Assembly (NCBI GenBank): GCA_018657845.1
Contig: JABHWJ010000017.1
Coordinates: forward strand, 1-45,493
DNA from: Candidatus Woesearchaeota archaeon
Lineage (GTDB): Archaea; Nanobdellota; Nanobdellia; Woesearchaeales; GW2011-AR9
DNA: 45,493 nucleotides
Direction: 5' to 3'
The notes below the pieces were generated by a model. That model saw nothing but the letters and a program-made list of their open reading frames with translations, had not been told where the DNA came from and did not search any database. A program made the position numbers and the translations under genes. The number at the start of each line of letters is the position of its first letter. Position 1 is the stretch's first letter. This document shows, in pieces, positions 10,510 through 19,569 of this stretch.

Positions 10510-11043
10510 ATGGCTTCAAATAAGTATCCACCAATTCGTGTACGTTACAATGGTCTTTTTGATTTTGATGGACTTTATGCGGCCATGACCGATTGGGCTA
10601 AGAATTATGGTTATCTCTGGGAGGAAGAATCTTACAAACATAAAGTTCCTTCTCCAAAAGGAGCCGAACAGGAATGGCTTTGGTTTGCTGAAAAAAATGT
10701 AACTGATTACATTCATTACAAACTTATGATTCTTGGCCACATTTGGGATATGACTGAAGTTGAAGTAGAAAAAGAGGGTAAACGAAAGAAACTCACTAAT
10801 GGGAGATTTGAGATTATTATTATTGGAACCCTCACCACAGATTGGCAAAAGAAATGGGGTCAGAATAAATTCTCTCGTTTCTTGGGCAGGATGTATGAAA
10901 AGTATGTGATGGTTAAAGAAATCGAAACTATTTATGGAGACCAACTATGGTACAGAATGTGGAACCTCCAAGCAGTCCTTAAGAAATTCTTTGATATGCA
11001 AACCAAGTGGCATGAATACAAGCGTTACTTGGGAGAGAATTAA
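10510..11043 (+). CDS. Unknown protein, member 1 of a three-member dispersed family
   Basis: 177 aa; leaderless TATA (TTTAAATA) 26.5 nt upstream; pattern shared with 26117 and 26623 (YxGLFDxxxLY...TDYxxxxI...VEVEKEG...W). Confidence 0.85.
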   Translation: MASNKYPPIRVRYNGLFDFDGLYAAMTDWAKNYGYLWEEESYKHKVPSPKGAEQEWLWFAEKNVTDYIHYKLMILGHIWDMTEVEVEKEGKRKKLTNGRFEIIIIGTLTTDWQKKWGQNKFSRFLGRMYEKYVMVKEIETIYGDQLWYRMWNLQAVLKKFFDMQTKWHEYKRYLGEN

Positions 11044-11068
11044 TTTTTACTTCTTCTTTTTACAAAAC

Positions 11069-11078
11069 TTTTAAATAA
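11069..11078 (+). promoter_or_regulatory. TATA box for Thr-rich leader ORF / thrS operon
   Basis: CTTTTAAATAA; centre of TTTAAATA at 11073.5, 26.5 nt before ATG 11100, same spacing as the 10510 gene. Confidence 0.65.
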
Positions 11079-11099
11079 AATCTCTTCTTCTAAACAACT

Positions 11100-11159
11100 A
11101 TGGCTCTTACCAAACAAAGTGTTGGTACCACAACAACTACAACAGTTACAACAGCGTAA
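11100..11159 (+). CDS. Candidate Thr-rich leader peptide MALTKQSVGTTTTTTVTTA (not in ORF track)
   Basis: 19 codons, 9 of them Thr, ATG at leaderless position; upstream of thrS. Confidence 0.6.
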   Translation: MALTKQSVGTTTTTTVTTA

Positions 11160-11207
11160 GCTGTCTGGTTGTTCAGGGCTATTTCTTCTCAAAATTGGTT
11201 CTGAACA
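11149..11207 (+). promoter_or_regulatory. Leader hairpins downstream of Thr codons
   Basis: ACAGC-GTAA-GCTGT (11151-11164) spans the stop codon; TGTTCAGGGCTATTT (11170-11184) pairs with AAATTGGTTCTGAACA (11192-11207), about 15 pairs including G-U and one bulge. Confidence 0.5.
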
Positions 11208-11266
11208 GAGAGATAGATTATAAGATAAATGATAAAAATACCAAAATCAATTTAAAGAAAGAAAAA

Positions 11267-11563
11267 ATGACTATTAAAATGGAAAAGCTTTGGTTCATGA
11301 AAATAAAAGACAAAATAGAAATTAGTGACAATCGTTTTTGTCCACCTCATCATTTGCCCCACAAATTACCTTGGGGTGAAAAAGTGACTACAGAACATTG
11401 TCACATTCATAACACCCGGTGGAGAATGTTACATCACTCTCCTTTTTGTCGTTATTTAAAGTGTCCCAATTATCCATTTATGATAAAAAAATATAAAGAA
11501 TTCAAACAGAGAGGTTCACCAGAACGAGTTTCAGGTGCTTCTCGTTTACTCGGAGGTAAATAA
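11267..11563 (+). CDS. Small Cys/His-rich, probably Zn-binding protein
   Basis: CPPHHLPHKLPWGEKVTTEHCHIHNTRWRMLHHSPFCRYLKCPNY; ATG 11267 preferred over the TTG of the track; ends 2 nt before thrS. Confidence 0.65.
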   Translation: MTIKMEKLWFMKIKDKIEISDNRFCPPHHLPHKLPWGEKVTTEHCHIHNTRWRMLHHSPFCRYLKCPNYPFMIKKYKEFKQRGSPERVSGASRLLGGK

Positions 11564-11565
11564 AA

Positions 11566-13275
11566 ATGAAAATACTCGCAATCCATGCAGACTTTATTGA
11601 ATTTGAGGCTAAAAAGAAAGCCTTCAAGGCAGCTCCAGAAGCTGACAAAGAAAGAAAAAGAGTAGAAGAATGCTTAGTCATTTTTTCAGCAGTAGAAAGT
11701 AGGGATGAAAGCAATCTTAAAGAAGTAATTAAAAAATATGTAGAACAAATTAAAGACATTGCTAAACAAGTCAACACCCAAACTGTTGTCCTTTATCCCT
11801 ATGCTCATCTTTCTTCTGCATTATCAAATCCTAAGGCCGCAGAAGAAGTCTTACAAGAAGCCGAAAAGATTCTCAAGAAAGAAAAGTTCAATGTAACTAG
11901 GGCACCGTTTGGTTGGTATAAATCATTTAACATTAGTTGTAAGGGCCATCCATTATCAGAACTCTCTAGAGAGTTTTCTGCAGAAGGAGGAACCATAGAC
12001 AAAGAACTCTCCGAAGATGAAATTAAAAATCTCTTACAACAAATTTCTAGATCAAGATTAGATACTTCTAAACTAAAAGAAAATGATCACCGAATCCTCG
12101 GAAAAGATCTTGACCTCTGGAGCTTCAACGAAGTAGCACCAGGAATGGTCTTCTGGCACAACAAAGGATTAATCATTAAAAATCTATTAACTGATTATTG
12201 GAGGGAAGTTCATAGAAGAAATGGTTACGAAGAAATTTCTACTCCCCAAATCATGGATAAGAAACTCTGGCTCTTATCTGGTCATTGGAATAAGTTTAAA
12301 GAAAACATGTTTATTACCAAATATGAAAAAAGAGACTTCGCTGTAAAACCAATGAATTGTCCAGGAGGGATGTTAGTTTACAAGGCCTCATCCAAATCTT
12401 ACAAAGACCTTCCTTTAAGGACCGGAGAATTAGGTTTAGTACACAGACAAGAACTTTCTGGAACTTTAGCCGGACTATTCCGAGTAATCCAATTCACTCA
12501 AGATGATGCCCATATTTTCTGTACTGAAAAACAACTTGAGCAAGAAGTAGGATACATCATTGATATCATCAAAGAAATGTTTGCTACTTTTAATTTAGAT
12601 TTCCATCACATTGAGCTATCTACTCGTCCAAAGAAAAGAATTGGTAGTGACAAAGTTTGGGACTTCACTGAGAAATCTTTAGAGAATGTTCTCAAGAAAA
12701 AGAAAATAAATTTTAAAGTCAACAAAGGAGATGGTGCTTTCTACGGACCTAAGATTGACTTCCACTTAAAGGATTCTTTAGATCGAACTTGGCAATGTTC
12801 AACTATTCAGCTAGACATGTCTCTTCCAGAGAGATTTGATTTAACTTACGCAGATAGTGATGGTAAGGAAAAAAGACCTGTAATTTTACACAGAGTGATC
12901 TATGGGGCAGTTGAAAGATTCATTGGAATTGTAACTGAACACTTAAATGGAAGATTTCCGCTTTGGTTAAATCCCACCCAAGTAAAGCTTATCACAGTTA
13001 GTGAAAAGAATACTAAGTTTGCTGAAGAAGTTCTTTCCAAAATGAAGACAGTTGGACTAAGAGCAGAATTAGATGACCGTGCAGAATCTATTGGTAAGAA
13101 AGTCAGAGATGGTCAATTACAGAAAGCAAACTACATCGTAACTATTGGCGATAAAGAAGTAGAAAAGAAAACTCTGGCCGTTAGAGACCGATCTGGAAAA
13201 ACCAAATTTGGAGTAAACATAGAAGAATTCATTTCCCAACTCCAAGAAGAGATCGAAAAGAAGGAATTGAAATAA
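11566..13275 (+). CDS. thrS: Threonyl-tRNA synthetase, archaeal type
   Basis: 569 aa; archaeal N-terminal editing-like domain (MKILAIHADFIEFEAKKK), class II motifs (PMNCPGGMLVYK, HRQELSGTLAGLFRVIQFTQDDAHIFC). Confidence 0.95.
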   Translation: MKILAIHADFIEFEAKKKAFKAAPEADKERKRVEECLVIFSAVESRDESNLKEVIKKYVEQIKDIAKQVNTQTVVLYPYAHLSSALSNPKAAEEVLQEAEKILKKEKFNVTRAPFGWYKSFNISCKGHPLSELSREFSAEGGTIDKELSEDEIKNLLQQISRSRLDTSKLKENDHRILGKDLDLWSFNEVAPGMVFWHNKGLIIKNLLTDYWREVHRRNGYEEISTPQIMDKKLWLLSGHWNKFKENMFITKYEKRDFAVKPMNCPGGMLVYKASSKSYKDLPLRTGELGLVHRQELSGTLAGLFRVIQFTQDDAHIFCTEKQLEQEVGYIIDIIKEMFATFNLDFHHIELSTRPKKRIGSDKVWDFTEKSLENVLKKKKINFKVNKGDGAFYGPKIDFHLKDSLDRTWQCSTIQLDMSLPERFDLTYADSDGKEKRPVILHRVIYGAVERFIGIVTEHLNGRFPLWLNPTQVKLITVSEKNTKFAEEVLSKMKTVGLRAELDDRAESIGKKVRDGQLQKANYIVTIGDKEVEKKTLAVRDRSGKTKFGVNIEEFISQLQEEIEKKELK

Positions 13276-13376
13276 TTCTTTTTTTATTTTTGTTTTCCTT
13301 TTTTCTTATTAAATTTTTTATTGTTTCAATAATTTTTATAAACACACAAAATATCCTTCTCTAAAAGAGGCTAATC

Positions 13377-15089
13377 ATGAAAAACCTAGAAATAGTAAGA
13401 ATTCTTAACAACATTGCCGATATTCTTGAACTAAAAAATGTAGAATTTAAACCAATGGCTTATCGGAAAGCTGCCCAAGGAGTAGAATTTCTTTCTGAAG
13501 ACATCGAAGAGGTTTACAAAAGAGGAGAATTACAAGAAATTCCTGGAGTCGGAGAGCACATTGCCAAAAAGATAGAAGAAATCATTAAAACTGGAAAATT
13601 AAAATATTACAACAAACTAAAAAAGGAAGTTAAAATCGATATTGAGGGATTAAAATCAATTCCTGGACTGGGTCCAAAAAAAATCATTCAACTCTACAAA
13701 AAGCTAAAAATAAAAAACCTTAAAGACTTAGAAAAAGCAATCAAAAAGAACAAACTTCAAACCATTTCTGGATTTGGAAAAGAAACAGAAAAACTTCTTC
13801 TCAAAGGAATAATCTTCATCAAATCTCAACCAAAAAGATTACTTTACTCCCATGCCATCCCAATTGTAAAAGAAATAAAAGAAACATTTCAAAAATTTAA
13901 TTTCGTAAAAAGAATCGAAGTTGCCGGTTCCTTTAGAAGGGGGAAAGAAACAGTAGGCGACTTAGATTTCCTCATTCTCTCTAACCAACCAGAGAAAGTG
14001 ATGAAACTCTTCACCTCCCTCCCAGACATTAAACAAATCCTCGCCAAAGGAACCACTCGCGGATCCATCAGATTAAACAATGGCCTCCAAATTGACTTAA
14101 GAATACTCAAAGAAAAAGAGTTTGGCTCTGCCCTATTATATTTCACTGGCAACAAACAACATAACATCGAGTTAAGAAAAATTGCTCTCAGAAAAGGTTA
14201 CACTCTTAGCGAATATGGCCTTTTTAACTTAAAAACAAAAAAACTCATTGCCGGAAAAACAGAAGAAGAGATTTACAAAAAACTCAACCTACAATACATC
14301 CCTCCAGAATTAAGAACCAATCTTGGAGAACTACAAGCAGCCCAAAATAATTCTCTCCCTAAATTAGTAACTGAAAAAGACATTAAAGGAATTTTCCACA
14401 ACCACACTAACTATTCGGATGGTAATTACTCCATTCTAGAAATGGCTCAACAGGCTCAAAAACTTGGTTTCAAATTCATTTCTTTTAATGATCACGTTGG
14501 AGATATAGCCCTTGCTAATCCTTTGGATGAGAAACGTCTCAAGAAATATCTTCAGGACATTGAAAAAACAAAAAAGAAATTAAAAATAACTCTCCTCAAT
14601 GGGATAGAAATTGATATTCTTAAAGATGGCACCCTTTTATTAAAACCGACCCTTCTCAAAAAACTTGATGTAGTAATTGCATCCACCCATATGGCTCTCA
14701 AAATGCCCCAAAAGAAAATGACTGAAAGAATTTGCCATGCCTTAGAAAACTATCCAATAAATATCCTTGCCCACCCTACCACTCGCCTTATCAACGAACG
14801 TCCACCAATAAACGTTAATCTAGAAAAAGTATTTCAAACTGCTAAAAAGAATAACACTTTCCTAGAAATAAATGGTTCTCCTAAAAGAAGAGATCTCAAC
14901 TCTACCCATATCCGAATGGCAAAAAAAATAGGTTGTAAATTTGCCATCTCTACCGATGCCCACACTTTATCTCATATCAAAGATGATTATAACTATGCGC
15001 TACTAGAAGCTAGGCGAGGTGGGTTAGAAACTAAAGATATTATCAACTGCTGGAATCTTTCTAAGATCAAAAAAGAGTTAGAGAAATGA
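13377..15089 (+). CDS. polX: DNA polymerase X family with C-terminal PHP domain
   Basis: HhH motifs (IPGVGEHIAKKI, IPGLGPKKI), GSFRRGKETVGDLDFLI, PHP motif HNHTNYSDGNYS, HPTTR. Confidence 0.95.
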   Translation: MKNLEIVRILNNIADILELKNVEFKPMAYRKAAQGVEFLSEDIEEVYKRGELQEIPGVGEHIAKKIEEIIKTGKLKYYNKLKKEVKIDIEGLKSIPGLGPKKIIQLYKKLKIKNLKDLEKAIKKNKLQTISGFGKETEKLLLKGIIFIKSQPKRLLYSHAIPIVKEIKETFQKFNFVKRIEVAGSFRRGKETVGDLDFLILSNQPEKVMKLFTSLPDIKQILAKGTTRGSIRLNNGLQIDLRILKEKEFGSALLYFTGNKQHNIELRKIALRKGYTLSEYGLFNLKTKKLIAGKTEEEIYKKLNLQYIPPELRTNLGELQAAQNNSLPKLVTEKDIKGIFHNHTNYSDGNYSILEMAQQAQKLGFKFISFNDHVGDIALANPLDEKRLKKYLQDIEKTKKKLKITLLNGIEIDILKDGTLLLKPTLLKKLDVVIASTHMALKMPQKKMTERICHALENYPINILAHPTTRLINERPPINVNLEKVFQTAKKNNTFLEINGSPKRRDLNSTHIRMAKKIGCKFAISTDAHTLSHIKDDYNYALLEARRGGLETKDIINCWNLSKIKKELEK

Positions 15090-15332
15090 TTAAACTGATC
15101 CTTCTGCGAATTCTTTAGCACAATCTTCACAACAGAAACGATAAGATTCTCCACCTATATCTTTAATTACCTTTTTTTCCTTTATTGTGGATCCACACTC
15201 ATCGCACTCAGCCGCATCTTCATCGCCAGAGTATCCTCTCATAAAAGCTTCTTCTTCAGGAGAGATTCCGCCTTCTTCTAGCAACTGTGCTTCTGATGGG
15301 TCTGTTCCTTCTTCAAATACCATACTATTCAT
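15090..15332 (-). CDS. Small Zn-binding protein, TRASH-like
   Basis: 80 aa; CDECGSTIKEKKVIKDIGGESYRFCCEDCAKEF; convergent with and abutting polX. Confidence 0.75.
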   Translation of the reverse strand: MNSMVFEEGTDPSEAQLLEEGGISPEEEAFMRGYSGDEDAAECDECGSTIKEKKVIKDIGGESYRFCCEDCAKEFAEGSV

Positions 15333-15421
15333 TGTAATTCAGATATTTTGCCAATGGTTTTTAAATATTTCCATTATATCCCATATACCCCCATAATTTT
15401 TATCCACTAAGAAATAACAAA

Positions 15422-16564
15422 TTACGAGTAATATAAATTTAAAATAACTCTTTTAATTTTATTTATACTTCGTTCCCAAGAAAAGGAATAAGAAATAGTT
15501 TTTCTAGCATTATGGCCCAATCTCTCACCTAACTCTTCATTTCTCAACAATTTATCCAACTTTAAAGCTAGTAATGAGGGATTAGCTCTTGGAAAAAACA
15601 CCCCATTGTAATCCTTCACAATATAATGTTGCATAAAACCTACTTTTGTTACCACTACTGGCAAACCAGAACTCATCGCTTCTAAAGTAGCCAAAGATGT
15701 GGTTTCTGTTAGACTAGGCATCACAAAAACATCCATTGCCCGGTAATAATCTTCAACATCCCTCGTAAATCCAGTCACTTTACATCGTTTATTATTTTTA
15801 AAATCTTCCACCATTTCTTTAGTACCATCTCCAACCATCAACAGCAAAACATTTTTTTCCCCAATCTTATCAAGGGCCTTCAATAAAACAGAAGCATTCT
15901 TCTCTTTAGAAATCCTTCCCACATAACCAATAACTTTTTTTCTAGGGTCAATCTTCACTTTCTTTTTACTTTCTTCTTTATTTTCAGAAGGATAAAATCT
16001 GTCAATATCTACTCCCAATCTAGCTACTTGTGTTTTTGTTTTTATTCCCTCTTTCCTAATCTTTTCCTCTAAATCATTATATGGAATCATTAACAAATCA
16101 CATTTATTGTAAATCATAATAGAAAATTTCTTAATTAATCCACGAAACATCGTATTCACCAAAGGAGGTAAGAACTGTTCTAATAATTCCCAAGTAAGGG
16201 TATGTAAAAAGAAAATTGTTTTTTTCTTTTGTTTTTTAGCAAAATATGCTGCTAAATAACTAATCAATGCTGGCCCCTGAACAAAAACTATGTCTGTTTC
16301 CTTAATTGATTTTTTTATAATTTTCAGATTACTCCAGGATAATTTCATGGAAGGATAACCAGAAAGTTTAAAGATTTTAGAAACTTTCAAAGCCTCAGTC
16401 TTAATTCCCTTAATTCTTTTACTACTTAAATTAGGAATAAGCAAACTAAGATCAAAATTAATTCTCGCCTTTTTAATAAATTCTTCCATAAATATTAAAG
16501 TACCATCTATCTGAGGATAATAGGTGTCTGCCACCAATAATACTTTAGGTTTAGTTTGATCCAT
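15422..16564 (-). CDS. Glycosyltransferase, GT-B family 4 type
   Basis: VLLVADTYYPQIDGT N-terminus, VIGYVGRISKEKN, MPSLTETTSLATLEAMSSGLPVV. Confidence 0.9.
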   Translation of the reverse strand: MDQTKPKVLLVADTYYPQIDGTLIFMEEFIKKARINFDLSLLIPNLSSKRIKGIKTEALKVSKIFKLSGYPSMKLSWSNLKIIKKSIKETDIVFVQGPALISYLAAYFAKKQKKKTIFFLHTLTWELLEQFLPPLVNTMFRGLIKKFSIMIYNKCDLLMIPYNDLEEKIRKEGIKTKTQVARLGVDIDRFYPSENKEESKKKVKIDPRKKVIGYVGRISKEKNASVLLKALDKIGEKNVLLLMVGDGTKEMVEDFKNNKRCKVTGFTRDVEDYYRAMDVFVMPSLTETTSLATLEAMSSGLPVVVTKVGFMQHYIVKDYNGVFFPRANPSLLALKLDKLLRNEELGERLGHNARKTISYSFSWERSINKIKRVILNLYYS

Positions 16565-16567
16565 CTT

Positions 16568-17323
16568 TTATTTTACTCGGTAAAAAGTCTCCGCCATTCT
16601 TTTTCTAATCTTTAACCCATTCTTAAATGCTCTCCAAAATACAAACACCATTAATGGATATATTGCTTGAAATCTTTGACTAGGATATTCTTTTAACGCT
16701 TTCAATTTTTTTGAAAAACTCTTAGTTATATCTACATACATCTTAGGCCAACTTGTTTTAATCGAAACCGGATTCCAGATCGAATAAACATACAGCTCTG
16801 GTTTTTTCCCAGAAATCTGAGCATAAATCTCTTTGGTTATTTTATGAACTGCTCGATGGTCTGGATGAGGATCTTCAATAGAATGAGTAAAAACCTTAGT
16901 TGGTTTATTTTTCTTAATTAATTCTAATAATTTATTCTCAATACCTTTATTTTTATAATCTTCATAAACCCCTTGATCCTTTAAACCAAAGTATTTTACC
17001 CTACAACCCAAAACCTTTCCTGCTTTATGTGCTTCCTCTTCCCTTATCTTAACTACTTCTTCTTTCTTCATCCAAGGATGAGACAATTCTCCATAAGAAA
17101 AAACAACACATAAAACTCGTTTCCCTTCTCTAGAATATTCTGCAATAGTTCCACCTGCTCCAATCACAAAATCATCTGAATGGGCACCTAAAACCAACAC
17201 AAATTCCCTCTTTTTCTTCCCCATCTTAACTAGAATATGTTTTTGCTTTATTAATTTTGTCACTTTAATGAGGCCATATGGCGTATGGCCTTTAATAATG
17301 GGTTGAGTCTTTTTTGTATTCAC
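16568..17323 (-). CDS. PIG-L/LmbE family deacetylase
   Basis: LGAHSDDFVIGAGGTIAEYSREGKRVLCVVFSYGE and HSIEDPHPDHRAVH; GTG start at 17323 or ATG at 17224. Confidence 0.88.
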   Translation of the reverse strand: MNTKKTQPIIKGHTPYGLIKVTKLIKQKHILVKMGKKKREFVLVLGAHSDDFVIGAGGTIAEYSREGKRVLCVVFSYGELSHPWMKKEEVVKIREEEAHKAGKVLGCRVKYFGLKDQGVYEDYKNKGIENKLLELIKKNKPTKVFTHSIEDPHPDHRAVHKITKEIYAQISGKKPELYVYSIWNPVSIKTSWPKMYVDITKSFSKKLKALKEYPSQRFQAIYPLMVFVFWRAFKNGLKIRKRMAETFYRVK

Positions 17324-17338
17324 TAATCAATAGCAAAG

Positions 17339-17348
17339 ATTTATAAAT
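17339..17348. promoter_or_regulatory. Palindromic TATA box ATTTATAAAT in divergent intergenic region
   Basis: Single perfect palindrome between the LmbE gene (-) and the 17373 gene (+). Confidence 0.5.
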
Positions 17349-17372
17349 ATGGGTCATTATTAATTTATTGTA

Positions 17373-17771
17373 ATGAAAATTAAAATACCAGAAAAAGGTT
17401 TAGTTGGATGCTTTGATAGTTCAGACGAATTTGTTACATCTTTATCTAGTTCTTCAAGGAAATTTAGACAATATCAAAAAGAAACGGATTTCATCGATAG
17501 AATAGTATTGGGAGATCCAGAACTAGGAAAACAAGGATTGTATGCCGGTGAAGTTAGAAGAGAAGATATTGTTGATGCCATGGTTGAAGCAGGCCTTGTA
17601 AAAAATCCAGATTCTTATTGGGGCAAATTTCAAGTACAAAGAAATTTATCTAAAGTTCACCAAACAAACTATTGGAAAGGATATTCTTTCGTTCAATTAA
17701 CAGAAGGCAATTTTGATTTTACACTTTACAAGGTAAGAGTAGATGATGTATCTGGATTACCTCCGTTCTAA
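17373..17771 (+). CDS. Hypothetical protein
   Basis: 132-aa ORF with TATA about 29 nt upstream of ATG. Confidence 0.75.
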   Translation: MKIKIPEKGLVGCFDSSDEFVTSLSSSSRKFRQYQKETDFIDRIVLGDPELGKQGLYAGEVRREDIVDAMVEAGLVKNPDSYWGKFQVQRNLSKVHQTNYWKGYSFVQLTEGNFDFTLYKVRVDDVSGLPPF

Positions 17772-17796
17772 AATAAATCCCTTGGTTTTTTAACAA

Positions 17797-18504
17797 CTAT
17801 TTTAACAAAATAACTTTTCCCCTTCCCTTCTTAACTCGCTCTACTTTCCCTTTATGTTCTAGTTCTGTAACAACCAAACTAACTTTCGCTTCAGATAAAG
17901 GCAGCATCTCCTTCCTCAATTCCTTTTGAGAAATCCTTCCATCATGTTTCTTAATAATCTCCAAAGCTCTATCTAAATAACCAGGTTCTTTGACAATATC
18001 TTTTTTATGCTGCTTAACACTTTTCTTACTATCTTCTCTGACCTTTCTCCTAAATACCCTCAAGGAACCATGCTTCTTTCTCATCCAAATTATCCTTCCA
18101 ATTGCATAAACAAAGATTATCACTGCTGCAATATATTGCCAAATCTTCATCCCTTCTTCCTCTTCTTCAAAAAGATCTTCTCCGGTATCCTTCCACAAAT
18201 CATCTTCATCTCCAAAACCTGGCAACAAAAATAGATCAAAAACATTTACCCCCGTTTTTACCACTACCTTCTCCTGCACTTCAATCTCTCCATTCCTTGC
18301 CGAAATAACATAATTTCCTGGTGAAAGTTCAAAAGAATAACCTCCTTCTTTAACCAACAACTTCTGCGTTCCAATCTCTACTAAAACATCACTTTCAACT
18401 TCCAGAAATTCATTGTAAACATTCCCTTTTAATGTTGCTCCCAATACCAAAGAACCACATAATAAGAATAAAATTAAACAAACACAAAACATACCTCTTT
18501 TCAT
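17797..18504 (-). CDS. Membrane-anchored protein with extracytoplasmic beta-sandwich domain and C-terminal winged helix
   Basis: Signal peptide, carboxypeptidase-regulatory-like region (KLLVKEGGYSFELSPGNYVISARNGE), TM (IAAVIIFVYAIGRIIWM), wHTH-like YLDRALEIIKKHDGRISQKELRKEMLPLSEAKVSLVVTELEHKGKVERVKKGRGKVI. Confidence 0.8.
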   Translation of the reverse strand: MKRGMFCVCLILFLLCGSLVLGATLKGNVYNEFLEVESDVLVEIGTQKLLVKEGGYSFELSPGNYVISARNGEIEVQEKVVVKTGVNVFDLFLLPGFGDEDDLWKDTGEDLFEEEEEGMKIWQYIAAVIIFVYAIGRIIWMRKKHGSLRVFRRKVREDSKKSVKQHKKDIVKEPGYLDRALEIIKKHDGRISQKELRKEMLPLSEAKVSLVVTELEHKGKVERVKKGRGKVILLK

Positions 18505-18541
18505 AACTAAAACTAAATCTTTTTCTTATAAAAAGTTATCG

Positions 18542-18682
18542 TTAGAACTTCATCTCTTCTATTAACTTTTTTACAGCATATTCAAATAAGTGGGATTTAT
18601 TTCTAAACAAACCATCTTCTAACACCAGATCTAATTTGGCCAGAAGTTCCTTGTCCACAGTTATACTCACTGGATCTTTCAT
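18542..18682 (-). CDS. Ribbon-helix-helix small DNA-binding protein (not in ORF track)
   Basis: 46 aa MKDPVSITVDKELLAKLDLVLEDGLFRNKSHLFEYAVKKLIEEMKF; ATGA overlap with upstream PRTase gene. Confidence 0.85.
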   Translation of the reverse strand: MKDPVSITVDKELLAKLDLVLEDGLFRNKSHLFEYAVKKLIEEMKF

Positions 18683-19569
18683 TCTTTTACTTGCCTCCAA
18701 ACATGTGGTTGACACTCAGTCAATCTTTTAAATGAGTAAATCTCAGTTAATTTAGAGTTACCTCCCATCATTGAGGAAATGTATAATCCTTTGGGGTCGT
18801 GTTGAAGTGCATAATCCATACATTGAAGAATACTACGACCCGATAAAATTACATCATCTACTAACAAAACACTTTTACCTTTAATGGCTGCAGCATAATT
18901 TTCTGGAGCCAAAGCAGGAGTCTTAACTCCCAAGTCATGTCTAGAAACATGAGAATAACGAATTGGCAAGAACTCATCAACACCTAAAATATTCATTGCT
19001 AAATAAGCAGGTTCAAAACCACCGGAAGCTACTGCCACCACCATATCTACTCCAGGAATCTTTCTTTCTCTTGCCCTTCGCAATGCCCAAAAAACTCCCT
19101 TACCTTCTTCACTAATTGTCTTTTCACGATATGTTTTTTGCAATGTTGATCCAAAATCTAAATTAGATCCGCCATCCGTCACCCACCGTACCTTAGACCT
19201 TCTATCATTCAAAAAATATTGCCCAATTAAACAATCAACATGAGTTAATACTAATTCTTTAACTTTATCAAGATCGATCTCTCCGCTTTGGTAATAAGAA
19301 CCCACTGCAGTTTTACCCGCTTCAACTAAAGTAGAAAAAACTTTTTCTTGCTCTTCCCAATTTCCTTTCTCACTTTCCACCATACTATCAAAAAATAATT
19401 GAGTTATGGCCAAAAGCTCATCTTTAAAATCAACCGGGTGTATTTCAGCTTCTAATTCATTCAATAATTCTAACAATGTTTTAATTTCTCCAGCATTCTG
19501 AAGGGTAGAATCAAGAGCAGAATTCTTTAACAATTTGTACTGAGAGTTCATTTTCTTACTTGTCTCCAC
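18679..19569 (-). CDS. Type I phosphoribosyltransferase-like protein (paralogue 2)
   Basis: PRPP-binding loop GKSVLLVDDVILSGRS; near-identical N-terminal segment to neighbouring ORF. Confidence 0.8.
   Translation of the reverse strand: METSKKMNSQYKLLKNSALDSTLQNAGEIKTLLELLNELEAEIHPVDFKDELLAITQLFFDSMVESEKGNWEEQEKVFSTLVEAGKTAVGSYYQSGEIDLDKVKELVLTHVDCLIGQYFLNDRRSKVRWVTDGGSNLDFGSTLQKTYREKTISEEGKGVFWALRRARERKIPGVDMVVAVASGGFEPAYLAMNILGVDEFLPIRYSHVSRHDLGVKTPALAPENYAAAIKGKSVLLVDDVILSGRSILQCMDYALQHDPKGLYISSMMGGNSKLTEIYSFKRLTECQPHVWRQVKE

Noticed and set aside
10516-10944. 142-aa minus ORF
   Set aside because: Antisense to the 10510 family gene, which has paralogues and a TATA box.
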